Source: Rosenbergiella gaditana (GTDB lineage: Bacteria; Pseudomonadota; Gammaproteobacteria; Enterobacterales; Enterobacteriaceae). Taken from it: a stretch of 64,000 nt of DNA. The stretch is taken from the NCBI RefSeq assembly GCF_018494065.1, contig NZ_JABBFR010000002.1, forward strand, positions 62,001-126,000. The letters are read 5' to 3'. The notes beneath the pieces were generated by a model. The model saw only the letters and a program-made list of their open reading frames with translations, made no database searches and was not told where the DNA came from. Position 1 is the first letter of the stretch. Each line of letters opens with the position of its first letter. Positions 33,095 to 41,638 of the stretch are shown here, piece by piece. A program made the translations under genes and the position numbers.

Positions 33095-33125
33095 AAAATG
33101 GCATCCTTCGGGGTGCCATTTTTTT
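33095..33125 (+). terminator. Terminator of lpp
   Basis: AAAATGGCATCC-TTCG-GGGTGCCATTTTTTT, with a UUCG tetraloop, lies directly after lpp. Confidence 0.95.
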
Positions 33126-33145
33126 ATTCAATTCCTAATCAACGC

Positions 33146-33192
33146 TTGCAAACACATAATAACTCGCTATGATAATGATAATTGTTATCATT
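33146..33192 (+). promoter_or_regulatory. Promoter with overlapping Fur box
   Basis: A -35 element TTGCAA (33146-33151) and -10 element TATGAT (33168-33173) are 16 bases apart. GATAATGATAATTGTTATC at 33171-33189 matches the 19-base Fur consensus at 17 positions and overlaps the -10 element, so Fur-Fe(II) should repress the following gene. Confidence 0.82.
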
Positions 33193-33207
33193 AAATAAGG
33201 AGCTATT

Positions 33208-33621
33208 ATGCCTATCCCCCATTCATTCTCGCTCTGGATAACCAGTAATCTAGAAGATTATCAGCAAACGCTTGAAGATTTACGCGTTGAGTACTATCTC
33301 GCTGAACGTCCACTTTACAACAAACAATGTACTTTAGGACAGCTGCGCCAATTCAACGATTTAAGCCTAAAAATTGCTGATTACTGCTATATACAAGGTG
33401 ATGACGATAATTACTTCGCCGTCCTCTCTGGTCTCCATCAAAAGCTGATCGAGCAGTTACACAGTAATGTTCAACGAGAGTCACTGTTTAAAGCGCAGAC
33501 TATCCAATTAGCCCGTCATTCAATGACAGGCCTTTGCCAAGTGTTTATTGCACAGGGTAACTGGCAGAAAGCCAGCGAACTGCAACGTGAATTTTTGCAA
33601 TACGCTGACTCGATGAGCTAG
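33208..33621 (+). CDS. Fur-controlled protein of unknown function
   Basis: A 137-residue soluble protein with no signal peptide and no membrane segment. I do not recognise it. It looks mostly helical (SLEDYQQTLEDLRVEYYLAE..., ...QLARHSMTGLCQVFIAQGNWQKASELQREFLQYADSMS), and the last 40 residues resemble a single TPR-like helix pair. Cysteines are scattered and form no motif. AAGGAG precedes the ATG. A near-perfect Fur box overlaps its promoter, so it is likely made under iron starvation. It converges on ydiJ with 7 bases between the genes. Confidence 0.85.
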   Translation: MPIPHSFSLWITSNLEDYQQTLEDLRVEYYLAERPLYNKQCTLGQLRQFNDLSLKIADYCYIQGDDDNYFAVLSGLHQKLIEQLHSNVQRESLFKAQTIQLARHSMTGLCQVFIAQGNWQKASELQREFLQYADSMS

Positions 33622-33628
33622 GAGGGGA

Positions 33629-36600
33629 TTATGATTGTTGTCGAGCCATTTGTAATAATGCTTGGAGTGGGTGCTTGATCTTGTCTCCACCAAAGCGTTT
33701 TACTTGGCTTCGACAAGAAAAGCCAGTTGCCAAGCAACGTTCTATAGGTTTATCTGCGAGTTGCGGTTGCCACGATAGCCCAAAGATTTTACGAGAGTTC
33801 TCTAAGTTTCGCGCTTCATGCCCATAGGTCCCTGCCATACCGCAACATCCCGCATTTATGGTATGCAATTTCGCACCGTACTTGGCGAAAATGTCTTTCC
33901 ACTGCTGAGAGGCTGACGGTAGCGCTGTAACTTCGGTACAATGAGAGAAAAGGTACCATTCCTCCTGACTCTTAGGAGTATGCTCGGCAGGTAATGCCAC
34001 TGTTTTCAGCCACTCGTGGGCTAACAGCACGTTAAATTCGCCACGGTCATTACCCAATACTTTATATTCATCGCGATAACACAACACTAATGCCGGGTCA
34101 GTCCCCACCATCGGCAGATTTAATGCTGCCACACGGTTTAAGACATCTGCACTTTTTTTCGCTGTCCGTGCAAAACGTTGTAAGAACCCTTTGACTTGCT
34201 GAGGCTTACCGTTCGGCACAAAAGGTAACAGTACGGGCTTATAGCCTAAATGGCTAATCAGTTGCACTAAATCATTAACCAGATTCGCTTCGTAGAAGCT
34301 GGTGAAGGGATCCTGCACCACCACGACGTAATTCGCTCGCTGTTCAACGGACATCGTTTGGAGGTCTTCAAGGGTGGTGCTCAAAGCAGAATGCCCTGTA
34401 AGCTGACTGCGTAGGGTTGGATGCGACAGTGGCGGGAGATCGACCATACCCACATATCGACGACTTAACTGGTTCACCCAAGGCTTGGCTAAGAAGAAAT
34501 TGATGGCTTGCGGTGCTTTAGCCATGACAGGCAGCAATGGCTCGATATTCGCAACGATGTGGTCAGCAACAGGCCGCAAATAGCGTGTATGATAAAGCGC
34601 TAAGAATCGTGCACGGAAGACGGGTACGTCGATTTTAATCGGGCACTGTGTCGCACAAGCTTTGCAGGCAAGGCAGCCATTCATCGACTCTTTGACTTCG
34701 TGAGAAAAGTCGTACTCTGCCCTTTTAGCTCCCCAGCTATTTTTTACTTTCTGACTGAGCGAGCGTAAAGAGAAGCCTGGTGAGCTGTCGAGCGTCTCAG
34801 GGTCGATATTCTGCTCAGACAACAAACGTAACCACTCACGGACCAAGGTTGCACGGCCTTTAGGTGAGTGAATTCTGTCTCGGGTGACCTTCATCGACGG
34901 ACACATCGGGCTGTTCACATCGAAATTAAAGCAAAGGCCATTACCGTTACAATCCATTGCCCCCCGCCAGTTCTCTCGCACCACCACGGGTATTTGTCGG
35001 TCAAAAGTCCCACGCGTAGGGCTATCTATGGGTAATAATGCCGTGTCGTTATCCAGTGGCTGGCAAATTTTACCTGGGTTTAAACGGTTATCCGGGTCAA
35101 AAGCGGTTTTGATTCGACGTAGTTGATAATAAAGTTCTGGCCCAAAAAAGTCCGCACTGTAAGCGGAACGGTAACCCTTACCATGCTCTCCCCACAACAA
35201 TCCGCCGTACGAGCGAGTGAGTTCGGCAACTTGGTCCGAAATGCTCAGCATTAATTGATGATGCTCGGGTAAGGTCATATCCAGTGCAGGGCGAACGTGC
35301 AGTACCCCCGCGTCGACATGACCAAACATGCCGTAGGAGAGATTGTGGTTATCCAGAATCGCTCTGAACTCTGTGATGTAATCAGCTAGATGTTCGGGTG
35401 GGACTGCCGTATCCTCAACAAATGGAATCGGTTTAGCGCGTCCCTTGGTATTACCTAATAGCCCAACCGCTTTTTTACGCATCGCGTAAATTCTTTCGAC
35501 TTGCTCCAATTGGCGGCAACATTGATAACCTATTACACCAGCTTGCTGAGTCTCACGTAAATAATCGAGTTTCTGGCACAGCGCAGCCACTTGTTGCTCA
35601 ATCTGTTCAACGTTATCGCCAGCAAATTCAACAAGGTTAATCCCTTGCATCACTTGGCCTTCAACTTCAGTCATTAACTCACTCACCGAGTGCCAAACAA
35701 TATCTTCGCGAGCAAGGTTTAAAACTGTTGAATCAATGGTCTCAACGGACAGGGCTTTGGCTTCCACCAGAAAAGGAGCATTGCGAAGCGCGGAATCGAA
35801 GGAGTCATATTTAATGTTAACCAGCTGGCGAAGCTTAGGTAACGGTAAAATATTAAGTTTAGCCTCAGCGATGAAAGCGAGCGATCCTTCTGCACCACAC
35901 AGTATTCGTGTCAGATCAAAGTATTCGTCATCTTCAGAAAAAACATGCCGTAAATCGTAACCGGTTAAAAAACGGTTTAGTTTGGGAAATTTCTGCTCAA
36001 TCAGTGCGCGATTATCTATGCAGCTACTCATTACTTCGCGATAGATTTTCGCTTCTTGAGTCGTACTCTGCCCCTTCATCTCTGCTTGCTGACGCGATAG
36101 CGGAACCGTATCGATCACTTCTCCATTCAGTAGTACAGCACGTACGCCCAGAACGTGAGTCGAGGTCTTACCATAAATCAGTGAGCCTTGACCCGACGCA
36201 TCGGTATTGATCATGCCACCTATCGTGGCGCGGTTACTGGTAGAAAGCTCTGGTGCGAAAAAGAAGCCCTGCGGTTTTAGCCACGTATTTAGCTGATCTT
36301 TGACAACACCCGCTTCAACCCGCACCCACCCCTCTTCAGCATTAAATTCGAGGATACCATTCATATGCCGCGAGAGATCTACCACGATGCCGTTGGTGAG
36401 AGACTGGCCATTAGTGCCCGTTCCGCCGCCACGCGGTGTAAAAGTTATACTGCGATAACGTTCAGTAGAGGCCAATTGCGTAATGGCCACAATATCCTCT
36501 AATGATTTAGGGAATAGAATGGCATCAGGTAAGTTTTGATAAATACTATTGTCGGTTGCCATACTTAGGCGGTCGGCATAGCGCTGTCCAATATCTCCCG

Positions 36601-36682
36601 CAAATCCATATTGTTTGAGTAGTTGTAAAAATTTACGGGTTACGTCTGTCTGTCCAGGAGAGTGATTTAGTTGTGGAATCAT
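33629..36682 (-). CDS. ydiJ: YdiJ, FAD/4Fe-4S D-2-hydroxyglutarate dehydrogenase-type enzyme
   Basis: A 1017-residue fusion of an N-terminal FAD-binding oxidase domain (TPRGGGTGTNGQSLTNGIVVDLSRHMN), an oxidase C-terminal domain (GMFGHVDAGVLHVRPALDM, NPGKIC), a ferredoxin-like cluster segment CLACKACATQCPIKID, and a C-terminal CCG-type domain (GHCTEVTALP-like, NAGCCGMAGTYGHEARN). It is collinear with E. coli YdiJ (1018 residues), for which D-2-hydroxyglutarate oxidation has been reported. In E. coli it also precedes the divergent ydiK. Confidence 0.95.
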   Translation of the reverse strand: MIPQLNHSPGQTDVTRKFLQLLKQYGFAGDIGQRYADRLSMATDNSIYQNLPDAILFPKSLEDIVAITQLASTERYRSITFTPRGGGTGTNGQSLTNGIVVDLSRHMNGILEFNAEEGWVRVEAGVVKDQLNTWLKPQGFFFAPELSTSNRATIGGMINTDASGQGSLIYGKTSTHVLGVRAVLLNGEVIDTVPLSRQQAEMKGQSTTQEAKIYREVMSSCIDNRALIEQKFPKLNRFLTGYDLRHVFSEDDEYFDLTRILCGAEGSLAFIAEAKLNILPLPKLRQLVNIKYDSFDSALRNAPFLVEAKALSVETIDSTVLNLAREDIVWHSVSELMTEVEGQVMQGINLVEFAGDNVEQIEQQVAALCQKLDYLRETQQAGVIGYQCCRQLEQVERIYAMRKKAVGLLGNTKGRAKPIPFVEDTAVPPEHLADYITEFRAILDNHNLSYGMFGHVDAGVLHVRPALDMTLPEHHQLMLSISDQVAELTRSYGGLLWGEHGKGYRSAYSADFFGPELYYQLRRIKTAFDPDNRLNPGKICQPLDNDTALLPIDSPTRGTFDRQIPVVVRENWRGAMDCNGNGLCFNFDVNSPMCPSMKVTRDRIHSPKGRATLVREWLRLLSEQNIDPETLDSSPGFSLRSLSQKVKNSWGAKRAEYDFSHEVKESMNGCLACKACATQCPIKIDVPVFRARFLALYHTRYLRPVADHIVANIEPLLPVMAKAPQAINFFLAKPWVNQLSRRYVGMVDLPPLSHPTLRSQLTGHSALSTTLEDLQTMSVEQRANYVVVVQDPFTSFYEANLVNDLVQLISHLGYKPVLLPFVPNGKPQQVKGFLQRFARTAKKSADVLNRVAALNLPMVGTDPALVLCYRDEYKVLGNDRGEFNVLLAHEWLKTVALPAEHTPKSQEEWYLFSHCTEVTALPSASQQWKDIFAKYGAKLHTINAGCCGMAGTYGHEARNLENSRKIFGLSWQPQLADKPIERCLATGFSCRSQVKRFGGDKIKHPLQALLQMARQQS

Positions 36683-36858
36683 TTGCCCATTGCCAATTTA
36701 AAAGTGGTCTTCGATCAACCCCTTTGTTTTAACATATTTTAATGGCGCTGCCTTGTTGGATTACTAAAATTATCGAAAAGAGATGTTGTTCCGTAGTCGA
36801 ATCAAGCATCATAGGCAATATAAAAAGCTAGGCCTTATGAATACAAGGAACATTGACT

Positions 36859-38010
36859 ATGAGTAGACCGCTTCCACCGGAGCGAAGTATTCCACAACGG
36901 TTACTAACATTAATATTTTTCTTGTTAATGATTGTCAGCTGTTTCTGGGTCGTACAGCCCTTTATTTTAGGTTTTGCCTGGGCGGGAATGGTCGTCATTG
37001 CCACTTGGGGCATGATGCAGCGCCTTCAACGACTACTGTGGAACCGCCGCACGCTGGCCGTCATTGTGATGACCTTTATTATTCTCTTAGTGTTCATTAT
37101 TCCTATTGCCTTACTTATTAGTAGTGTGTTGGATAATGCACAACCGGTGCTGCATTGGTTAAGTGCAGGACACCTGGTTATGCCTCAATTAGCCTGGTTA
37201 GACAGACTGCCGTTAGTCGGTCATAAAGCGTCTCGTTACTACCATCAAATGATCGCGGGGGGAGGCGCTCAACTACTGGCTACCGTTCAACCTTATATCG
37301 GCCGTACGACGAGTTTCTTTGTCGCGCAAGCCGGACATTTTGGTAGGCTGTTAGTACATTTAGCCCTCATGCTGCTCTTTAGCGCCCTGCTCTATTGGCG
37401 TGGTGAGCGGGTAGCAATGGGGATTCGACACTTTGCTTTTTGGTTAGCGGGGAGCAGAGGAGATGCCGTAGTCATCCTAGCGAATCAAGCTATTAAAGCC
37501 GTTGCTTTGGGGATTGTCGTGACAGCCCTTCTACAAGGTGTTGTCGCGGGCGTAGGATTAGCGTTAGCCGGAATTCCTTATGCCACAATACTCACCGTGT
37601 TGATTATACTCTGCTGTTTAATCCAAATCGGACCGTTGCTGGTACTGATCCCAGCCATCATATGGCTCTACTACAGTGGCGACACGACCTGGGGAACCGT
37701 TTTGGTAATCTGGAGCGTGGTGGTAGCCTCCATGGATAGTGTGATCCGCCCCATGCTCATTCGTCTAGGGGCCGATCTCCCGATGCTGATTATCCTGACT
37801 GGGGTAATTGGCGGATTAATAGCCTTTGGCATGCTTGGGCTGTTTATTGGTCCAGTAGTGTTAGCTGTTTCTTACCGACTGGTACATGTTTGGATGCATG
37901 AAGCCCCTTGTCCAGATGCTCCTCCTGAAGAGGTGCTTGAGGAACTCTTTGAAGATACGCGGCACATCGCGGAGAATCAGCGCCAGATCCGCGTACCTAA
38001 AGAGGGGTAA
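36859..38010 (+). CDS. ydiK: AI-2E family membrane protein YdiK
   Basis: A 383-residue protein of the AI-2E (PerM/TqsA) transporter family with about eight membrane helices. Segments IPYATILTVLIILCCLIQIGPLLVLIPA and GGLIAFGMLGLFIGPVVLAV are typical of the family. The ATG at 36859 has AAGGA upstream; the TTG two codons earlier is less likely. The substrate is unknown. The stop is followed by hairpins and a probable RprA RNA, as E. coli has rprA after ydiK. Confidence 0.93.
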   Translation: MSRPLPPERSIPQRLLTLIFFLLMIVSCFWVVQPFILGFAWAGMVVIATWGMMQRLQRLLWNRRTLAVIVMTFIILLVFIIPIALLISSVLDNAQPVLHWLSAGHLVMPQLAWLDRLPLVGHKASRYYHQMIAGGGAQLLATVQPYIGRTTSFFVAQAGHFGRLLVHLALMLLFSALLYWRGERVAMGIRHFAFWLAGSRGDAVVILANQAIKAVALGIVVTALLQGVVAGVGLALAGIPYATILTVLIILCCLIQIGPLLVLIPAIIWLYYSGDTTWGTVLVIWSVVVASMDSVIRPMLIRLGADLPMLIILTGVIGGLIAFGMLGLFIGPVVLAVSYRLVHVWMHEAPCPDAPPEEVLEELFEDTRHIAENQRQIRVPKEG

Positions 38011-38033
38011 TCCTCTTCTGGGAGAATTCTTAC

Positions 38034-38143
38034 ATATTACCCTATTTTTACAGGGTAATATTTCTCAGACGCGTTTATAGCACCTGTCTTAATTATTGAA
38101 TTGCTGTGTGTAGTCTTTTCCCGCCAGAAGGCGGGTTTTTTTT
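38034..38143 (+). ncRNA. rprA: Probable RprA small regulatory RNA
   Basis: GAATTGCTGTGTGTAGTC at 38098-38115 is identical to the distinctive 3' seed region of E. coli RprA. It is followed at the same distance by an intrinsic terminator CCCGCC-AGAA-GGCGGG plus eight T (38120-38143). A 10-base hairpin ATATTACCCT/AGGGTAATAT (38034-38061) corresponds in place to the E. coli 5' hairpin. The gene position after ydiK is the same. In E. coli RprA activates rpoS translation under Rcs control. The 5' end is uncertain: the transcript may start before 38034, or near 38065 if the hairpin belongs to the promoter region. Confidence 0.78.
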
Positions 38144-38200
38144 GTCTAAAACACAGCGATGTTTTTCCCCCGTATTTTCGTTTATTGTTAATGGATAATT

Positions 38201-38217
38201 ACCGGCGTATTGCCGGT
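38201..38217 (+). promoter_or_regulatory. Hairpin in the aroH leader
   Basis: ACCGGC-GTATT-GCCGGT lies 22 bases before the aroH start. No TrpR operator is evident nearby. The stem may be a leader RNA structure or a protein-binding dyad. Confidence 0.4.
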
Positions 38218-38239
38218 GAGCAGGACTATAGAGTAAACC

Positions 38240-39295
38240 ATGATGTTAACAGACGAACTTAGAACGGTGCCTGTCGGAACCTTAATGACCGCGCACCAAC
38301 TGAATCAGCAAGTCTCTATCACCGAAAATTGCCAACAGCTCATCCACGCGACACGCCATGCTATCAGTCAAATTTTACAGGGTCATGACCAACGGCTATT
38401 AGTAATCATTGGCCCATGCTCTATCCATGACCCTGCTGCGGCCGTCGATTACGCAAAAAGGCTCAAACCTTTGCGTGATAAATATCAAGATCGTCTTGAA
38501 ATCGTGATGCGCACCTATTTTGAGAAACCACGCACAATCGTCGGTTGGAAAGGGCTGATTAACGATCCACACCTTGATGGTAGCCACGATATCAATCATG
38601 GTTTAGTCGTTGCCCGACAGCTACTTTCTGATATTAACGCCCTTGGCGTTCCAACTGCGACAGAGTTTCTTGATATGGTGACGGGACAATATATCGCTGA
38701 TTTTATCAGCTGGGGAGCCATTGGGGCGCGTACCACGGAAAGTCAGATTCACCGTGAGATGGCCTCTGCTCTCTCTTGTCCAGTCGGCTTTAAAAATGGT
38801 ACAGATGGTAACTGCAAGATTGCTATTGACGCCGTCCGCGCCGCAAAAGTGCCGCATCTATTCCTTTCGCCAGATAAACATGGACAGATGTCAGTGTATC
38901 AAACCTTGGGCAATCCTGACGGCCATATTATTTTACGTGGCGGTAAAGAACCCAATTACCAGGCTGAATATGTGAAGGCCTGCCAAGCGGCCTTGGCGGC
39001 TATTTCATTGTCTGATCGCGTGGTGATCGATTGTAGCCATGGCAATTGTTTAAAGCAGCACAAGCGTCAGCTTGAGGTCGTCAAGGATATCGCCCAACAG
39101 CTCGGCCAGCCAAACCATGGGATTGCAGGGGTGATGGTCGAGAGCTTTATTGTTGAGGGGCGCCAAGATTGGCAAGGCCAAGGTAATGATTGCTATGGCC
39201 AATCTATTACCGATGCGTGTTTGGGCTGGGAAGATACCGAGCAACTGCTGGCAAGCCTAGCAGCGGCATCTCCCCTCAGCCAAAAGAGTGAGTGA
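38240..39295 (+). CDS. aroH: DAHP synthase (3-deoxy-7-phosphoheptulonate synthase), AroH type
   Basis: A 351-residue class I DAHP synthase, first step of the shikimate pathway. Conserved metal and substrate segments include IIGPCSIHD, MRTYFEKPRTIVGWKGLIND, GARTTESQIHREMASALSCPVGFKNGTDG and CSHGN. It lies in the aroH position after ydiK, which with the sequence suggests the tryptophan-sensitive isoenzyme; feedback specificity cannot be proved from this view. ATG codons at 38240 and 38243 are both possible starts. It ends one base before the end of convergent selO. Confidence 0.93.
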   Translation: MMLTDELRTVPVGTLMTAHQLNQQVSITENCQQLIHATRHAISQILQGHDQRLLVIIGPCSIHDPAAAVDYAKRLKPLRDKYQDRLEIVMRTYFEKPRTIVGWKGLINDPHLDGSHDINHGLVVARQLLSDINALGVPTATEFLDMVTGQYIADFISWGAIGARTTESQIHREMASALSCPVGFKNGTDGNCKIAIDAVRAAKVPHLFLSPDKHGQMSVYQTLGNPDGHIILRGGKEPNYQAEYVKACQAALAAISLSDRVVIDCSHGNCLKQHKRQLEVVKDIAQQLGQPNHGIAGVMVESFIVEGRQDWQGQGNDCYGQSITDACLGWEDTEQLLASLAAASPLSQKSE

Positions 39296-39296
39296 C

Positions 39297-40733
39297 TTAA
39301 CTTGAGCAGCTGATGGTTAGCTGCTTGCCCCACTCCGGTGGTGGCTTAGCGAATGCACTGCCGTCGAGCTGTTGTGCAAAGGGGTTCTGGAGCGCTAAGT
39401 GGAGTGCTTCCAGCTCCGTTGTATCCCCTTGTTCTGCCGCGCTGATCGCTTGTTGCGCTAGATAATTACGGAGCACGATAGCAGGGTTTACAGCCAGCAT
39501 CCTCGCTTGACGCTGTGATTGATCCAGCGACTCTTGACCCACGCGTTGTTGATAACGCAAAAACCAGCTGTCGAAAGCAGCTCTGTCTATAAAATCGTCC
39601 CTTAATACACCGCCCCTATCACTGCCTGCTGAATAACTCAGTAGACGGAAAGACCGGGTATAGTCTGCTTTTTCTCGTCCCATTAAGGCAAAGAACTCAA
39701 TCAATAAATCATTATCTTCTGGTTGTGCTTCATAAAGCCCTAGCTTTGCCCGCATACGTTCGCCCCAGGCCGTCATCAGTGCGGGTTCATATTCTTTAAG
39801 TGCTAATTTAAGCTTATCCGCAGGCAGCAGGCCAGAGAGAGCATGCGCTAAGCGATTGAGGTTCCATAATCCAATTGTGGGTTGATTTTCAAACGCATAA
39901 CGGCCCTGATAATCGCTGTGGTTAGAGATCAATTCAGGGTTGTAATCATCCATAAAGGCATACGGACCATAATCGAGCGTTAAGCCTAGCAACGACATAT
40001 TGTCGGTATTCATCACACCGTGGGCAAATCCCACACTTTGCCATCTCCCAATCATCGTGCCTGTGCGTCGCACGATATCAGCGAACCAGAGATAATAGCG
40101 GTCCGCTTGGTCAATCAATTCAGGCCAAAAATTGTTAATACTGTAGTCCGCTAATTTTTTCAGCTCTTCCGTCTGTTGTCGATAAAACAGGTGCTCAAAA
40201 TGGCCGAAACGAAGATGACTTTCAGCAGTACGAATAAGCATTGCTCCAGGCTCTGCCACTTCGCGTTGAACTAAGTCTTGGCCTATCGCGATACTCAACG
40301 CCCGTGTTGTCTTAATACCTAGACCGTGCATCGCTTCAGATGCCAGAAACTCACGGATCGTTGAGCGTAAGACGGCACGACCATCACCCATTCTCGAATA
40401 AGGCGTCTTACCCGCCCCTTTCAAATGCCAATCGACCTTCGTTCCAGTCTCCAGCTGTTGTTCACCGAGTAACACACCACGGCCATCACCTAACTGCCCT
40501 GCCCATACCCCAAATTGATGTCCGCTGTAGACCTGGGCAATCGGGCGCATACCACAAAGGAGTTCTCCCCCCCACCATACCGACGATTTTTGTAGTGATT
40601 CTGTCGAGGGAAGCGTTAAGTCGTCAGCGAGAGCGCGATTCAAATACAGGAGCCGGCCTTCTTGTAATGGGGTAGGCATTACCTCAGTACAAAGTTCAGG
40701 GAGTTCATTACACCATTGATGTTCGAATTTCAT
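39297..40733 (-). CDS. selO: Protein adenylyltransferase SelO (YdiU)
   Basis: A 478-residue pseudokinase-fold AMPylator, the same length as E. coli SelO when started at the ATG at 40733 ([13 protein letters not shown], with GAGGTG upstream). It has [35 protein letters not shown], and the catalytic [13 protein letters not shown]...LDYGP. The C-terminus [11 protein letters not shown] keeps Cys476, the position of selenocysteine in eukaryotic relatives. The partner cysteine reported in E. coli (Cys272, in ICNHSD) is Ser270 here (ISNHSD). In E. coli ydiV lies between selO and nlpC; it is absent. Confidence 0.96.
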   Translation of the reverse strand: MKFEHQWCNELPELCTEVMPTPLQEGRLLYLNRALADDLTLPSTESLQKSSVWWGGELLCGMRPIAQVYSGHQFGVWAGQLGDGRGVLLGEQQLETGTKVDWHLKGAGKTPYSRMGDGRAVLRSTIREFLASEAMHGLGIKTTRALSIAIGQDLVQREVAEPGAMLIRTAESHLRFGHFEHLFYRQQTEELKKLADYSINNFWPELIDQADRYYLWFADIVRRTGTMIGRWQSVGFAHGVMNTDNMSLLGLTLDYGPYAFMDDYNPELISNHSDYQGRYAFENQPTIGLWNLNRLAHALSGLLPADKLKLALKEYEPALMTAWGERMRAKLGLYEAQPEDNDLLIEFFALMGREKADYTRSFRLLSYSAGSDRGGVLRDDFIDRAAFDSWFLRYQQRVGQESLDQSQRQARMLAVNPAIVLRNYLAQQAISAAEQGDTTELEALHLALQNPFAQQLDGSAFAKPPPEWGKQLTISCSS

Positions 40734-40754
40734 TTTCACCTCGGGCCGTAGCAG

Positions 40755-41240
40755 TTATAAACGACGCGCTTGCCAAAAGACTTTCTGCCAATAGACATTA
40801 TTTAACGACGAACGCATAACGCCACGACTAGTAGAAGCATGGATAAATTGATTCTGGGTATCGTAGATGCCTACATGCAATCCACCTTCCCCCCAGCCGG
40901 TTTTGAAGAAAACAAGATCTCCAGGAAGCAGATCTTTCTTACGAATACGAGTCCCTATATCGCTTTGTTGACGTGTCGTTCTTGGAAGCTGTATCCCAAA
41001 GCGTTCGCGGTAAGTGCGGTAGACAAAGCCCGAACAATCAATACCACTTCGGCTCAGGCCACCATATCGGTAAGGTGTTCCGCGCCACTTAACCAGTTGG
41101 TCACTCAGTACCTGATGGACCGCTCGGGGATTTGACAGCCGGGCATTTGGTGACGGTGCATGACTGCTACAACCAATCACTAAGAATGTTAAAAGGACTG
41201 CAAAAATAGGCACACTGCGTGAGAGTAACTTTTTATACAT
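40755..41240 (-). CDS. nlpC: Lipoprotein NlpC (NlpC/P60 peptidase)
   Basis: A 161-residue lipoprotein with lipobox VIGC (Cys24) and an NlpC/P60 domain. The catalytic triad is Cys69 in GIDCSGFVY, His122 in GLHVGIY and His134 in FIHAS. It is presumed to cut cell-wall peptides from the outer membrane side. E. coli has btuC-btuE-btuD between ihfA and nlpC; here nlpC follows ihfA directly, so vitamin B12 import genes are missing from this place. Confidence 0.95.
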   Translation of the reverse strand: MYKKLLSRSVPIFAVLLTFLVIGCSSHAPSPNARLSNPRAVHQVLSDQLVKWRGTPYRYGGLSRSGIDCSGFVYRTYRERFGIQLPRTTRQQSDIGTRIRKKDLLPGDLVFFKTGWGEGGLHVGIYDTQNQFIHASTSRGVMRSSLNNVYWQKVFWQARRL

Positions 41241-41293
41241 AAGCCTACACCACTCCTTGTCTTAAACGATAACGCAAGCGATAGAGATAAAAA

Positions 41294-41311
41294 AAGCTGC
41301 CAAGGCAGCTT
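41294..41311 (-). terminator. Terminator of ihfA
   Basis: On the minus strand AAGCTGCC-TT-GGCAGCTT is followed by a run of T. Confidence 0.92.
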
Positions 41312-41334
41312 CTTTTATTATTAGGGTTATTGCA

Positions 41335-41634
41335 TTAGTCTTTTTTTGGCACTGCAGTTTCAACCCGGCTTTTGAGTTTCTGCCCAGGCCGAAAAGTCAC
41401 TACTCGACGAGCAGTGATAGGGATATCTTCACCGGTCTTAGGATTTCGCCCTGGACGTTGGTTTTTTTCCCTAAGATCAAAGTTACCAAATCCCGATAGC
41501 TTGACCTGTTCTCCCTTCTCCAGCGCACTGCGAATCTCTTCGAAGAAAAGTTCCACTAACTCTTTAGAGTCACGTTTGCTAAGACCCAATTTTTCAAACA
41601 AATATTCTGACATTTCAGCTTTTGTAAGCGCCAT
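41335..41634 (-). CDS. ihfA: Integration host factor subunit alpha
   Basis: A 99-residue DNA-bending protein of the HU/IHF family, the same length as in E. coli. The beta-arm signature [26 protein letters not shown] contains the intercalating proline of GRNPKTGE. It starts 4 bases after the pheT stop and so belongs to the pheST-ihfA operon; E. coli IHF represses this operon. Confidence 0.98.
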   Translation of the reverse strand: MALTKAEMSEYLFEKLGLSKRDSKELVELFFEEIRSALEKGEQVKLSGFGNFDLREKNQRPGRNPKTGEDIPITARRVVTFRPGQKLKSRVETAVPKKD

Positions 41635-41638
41635 CGGT

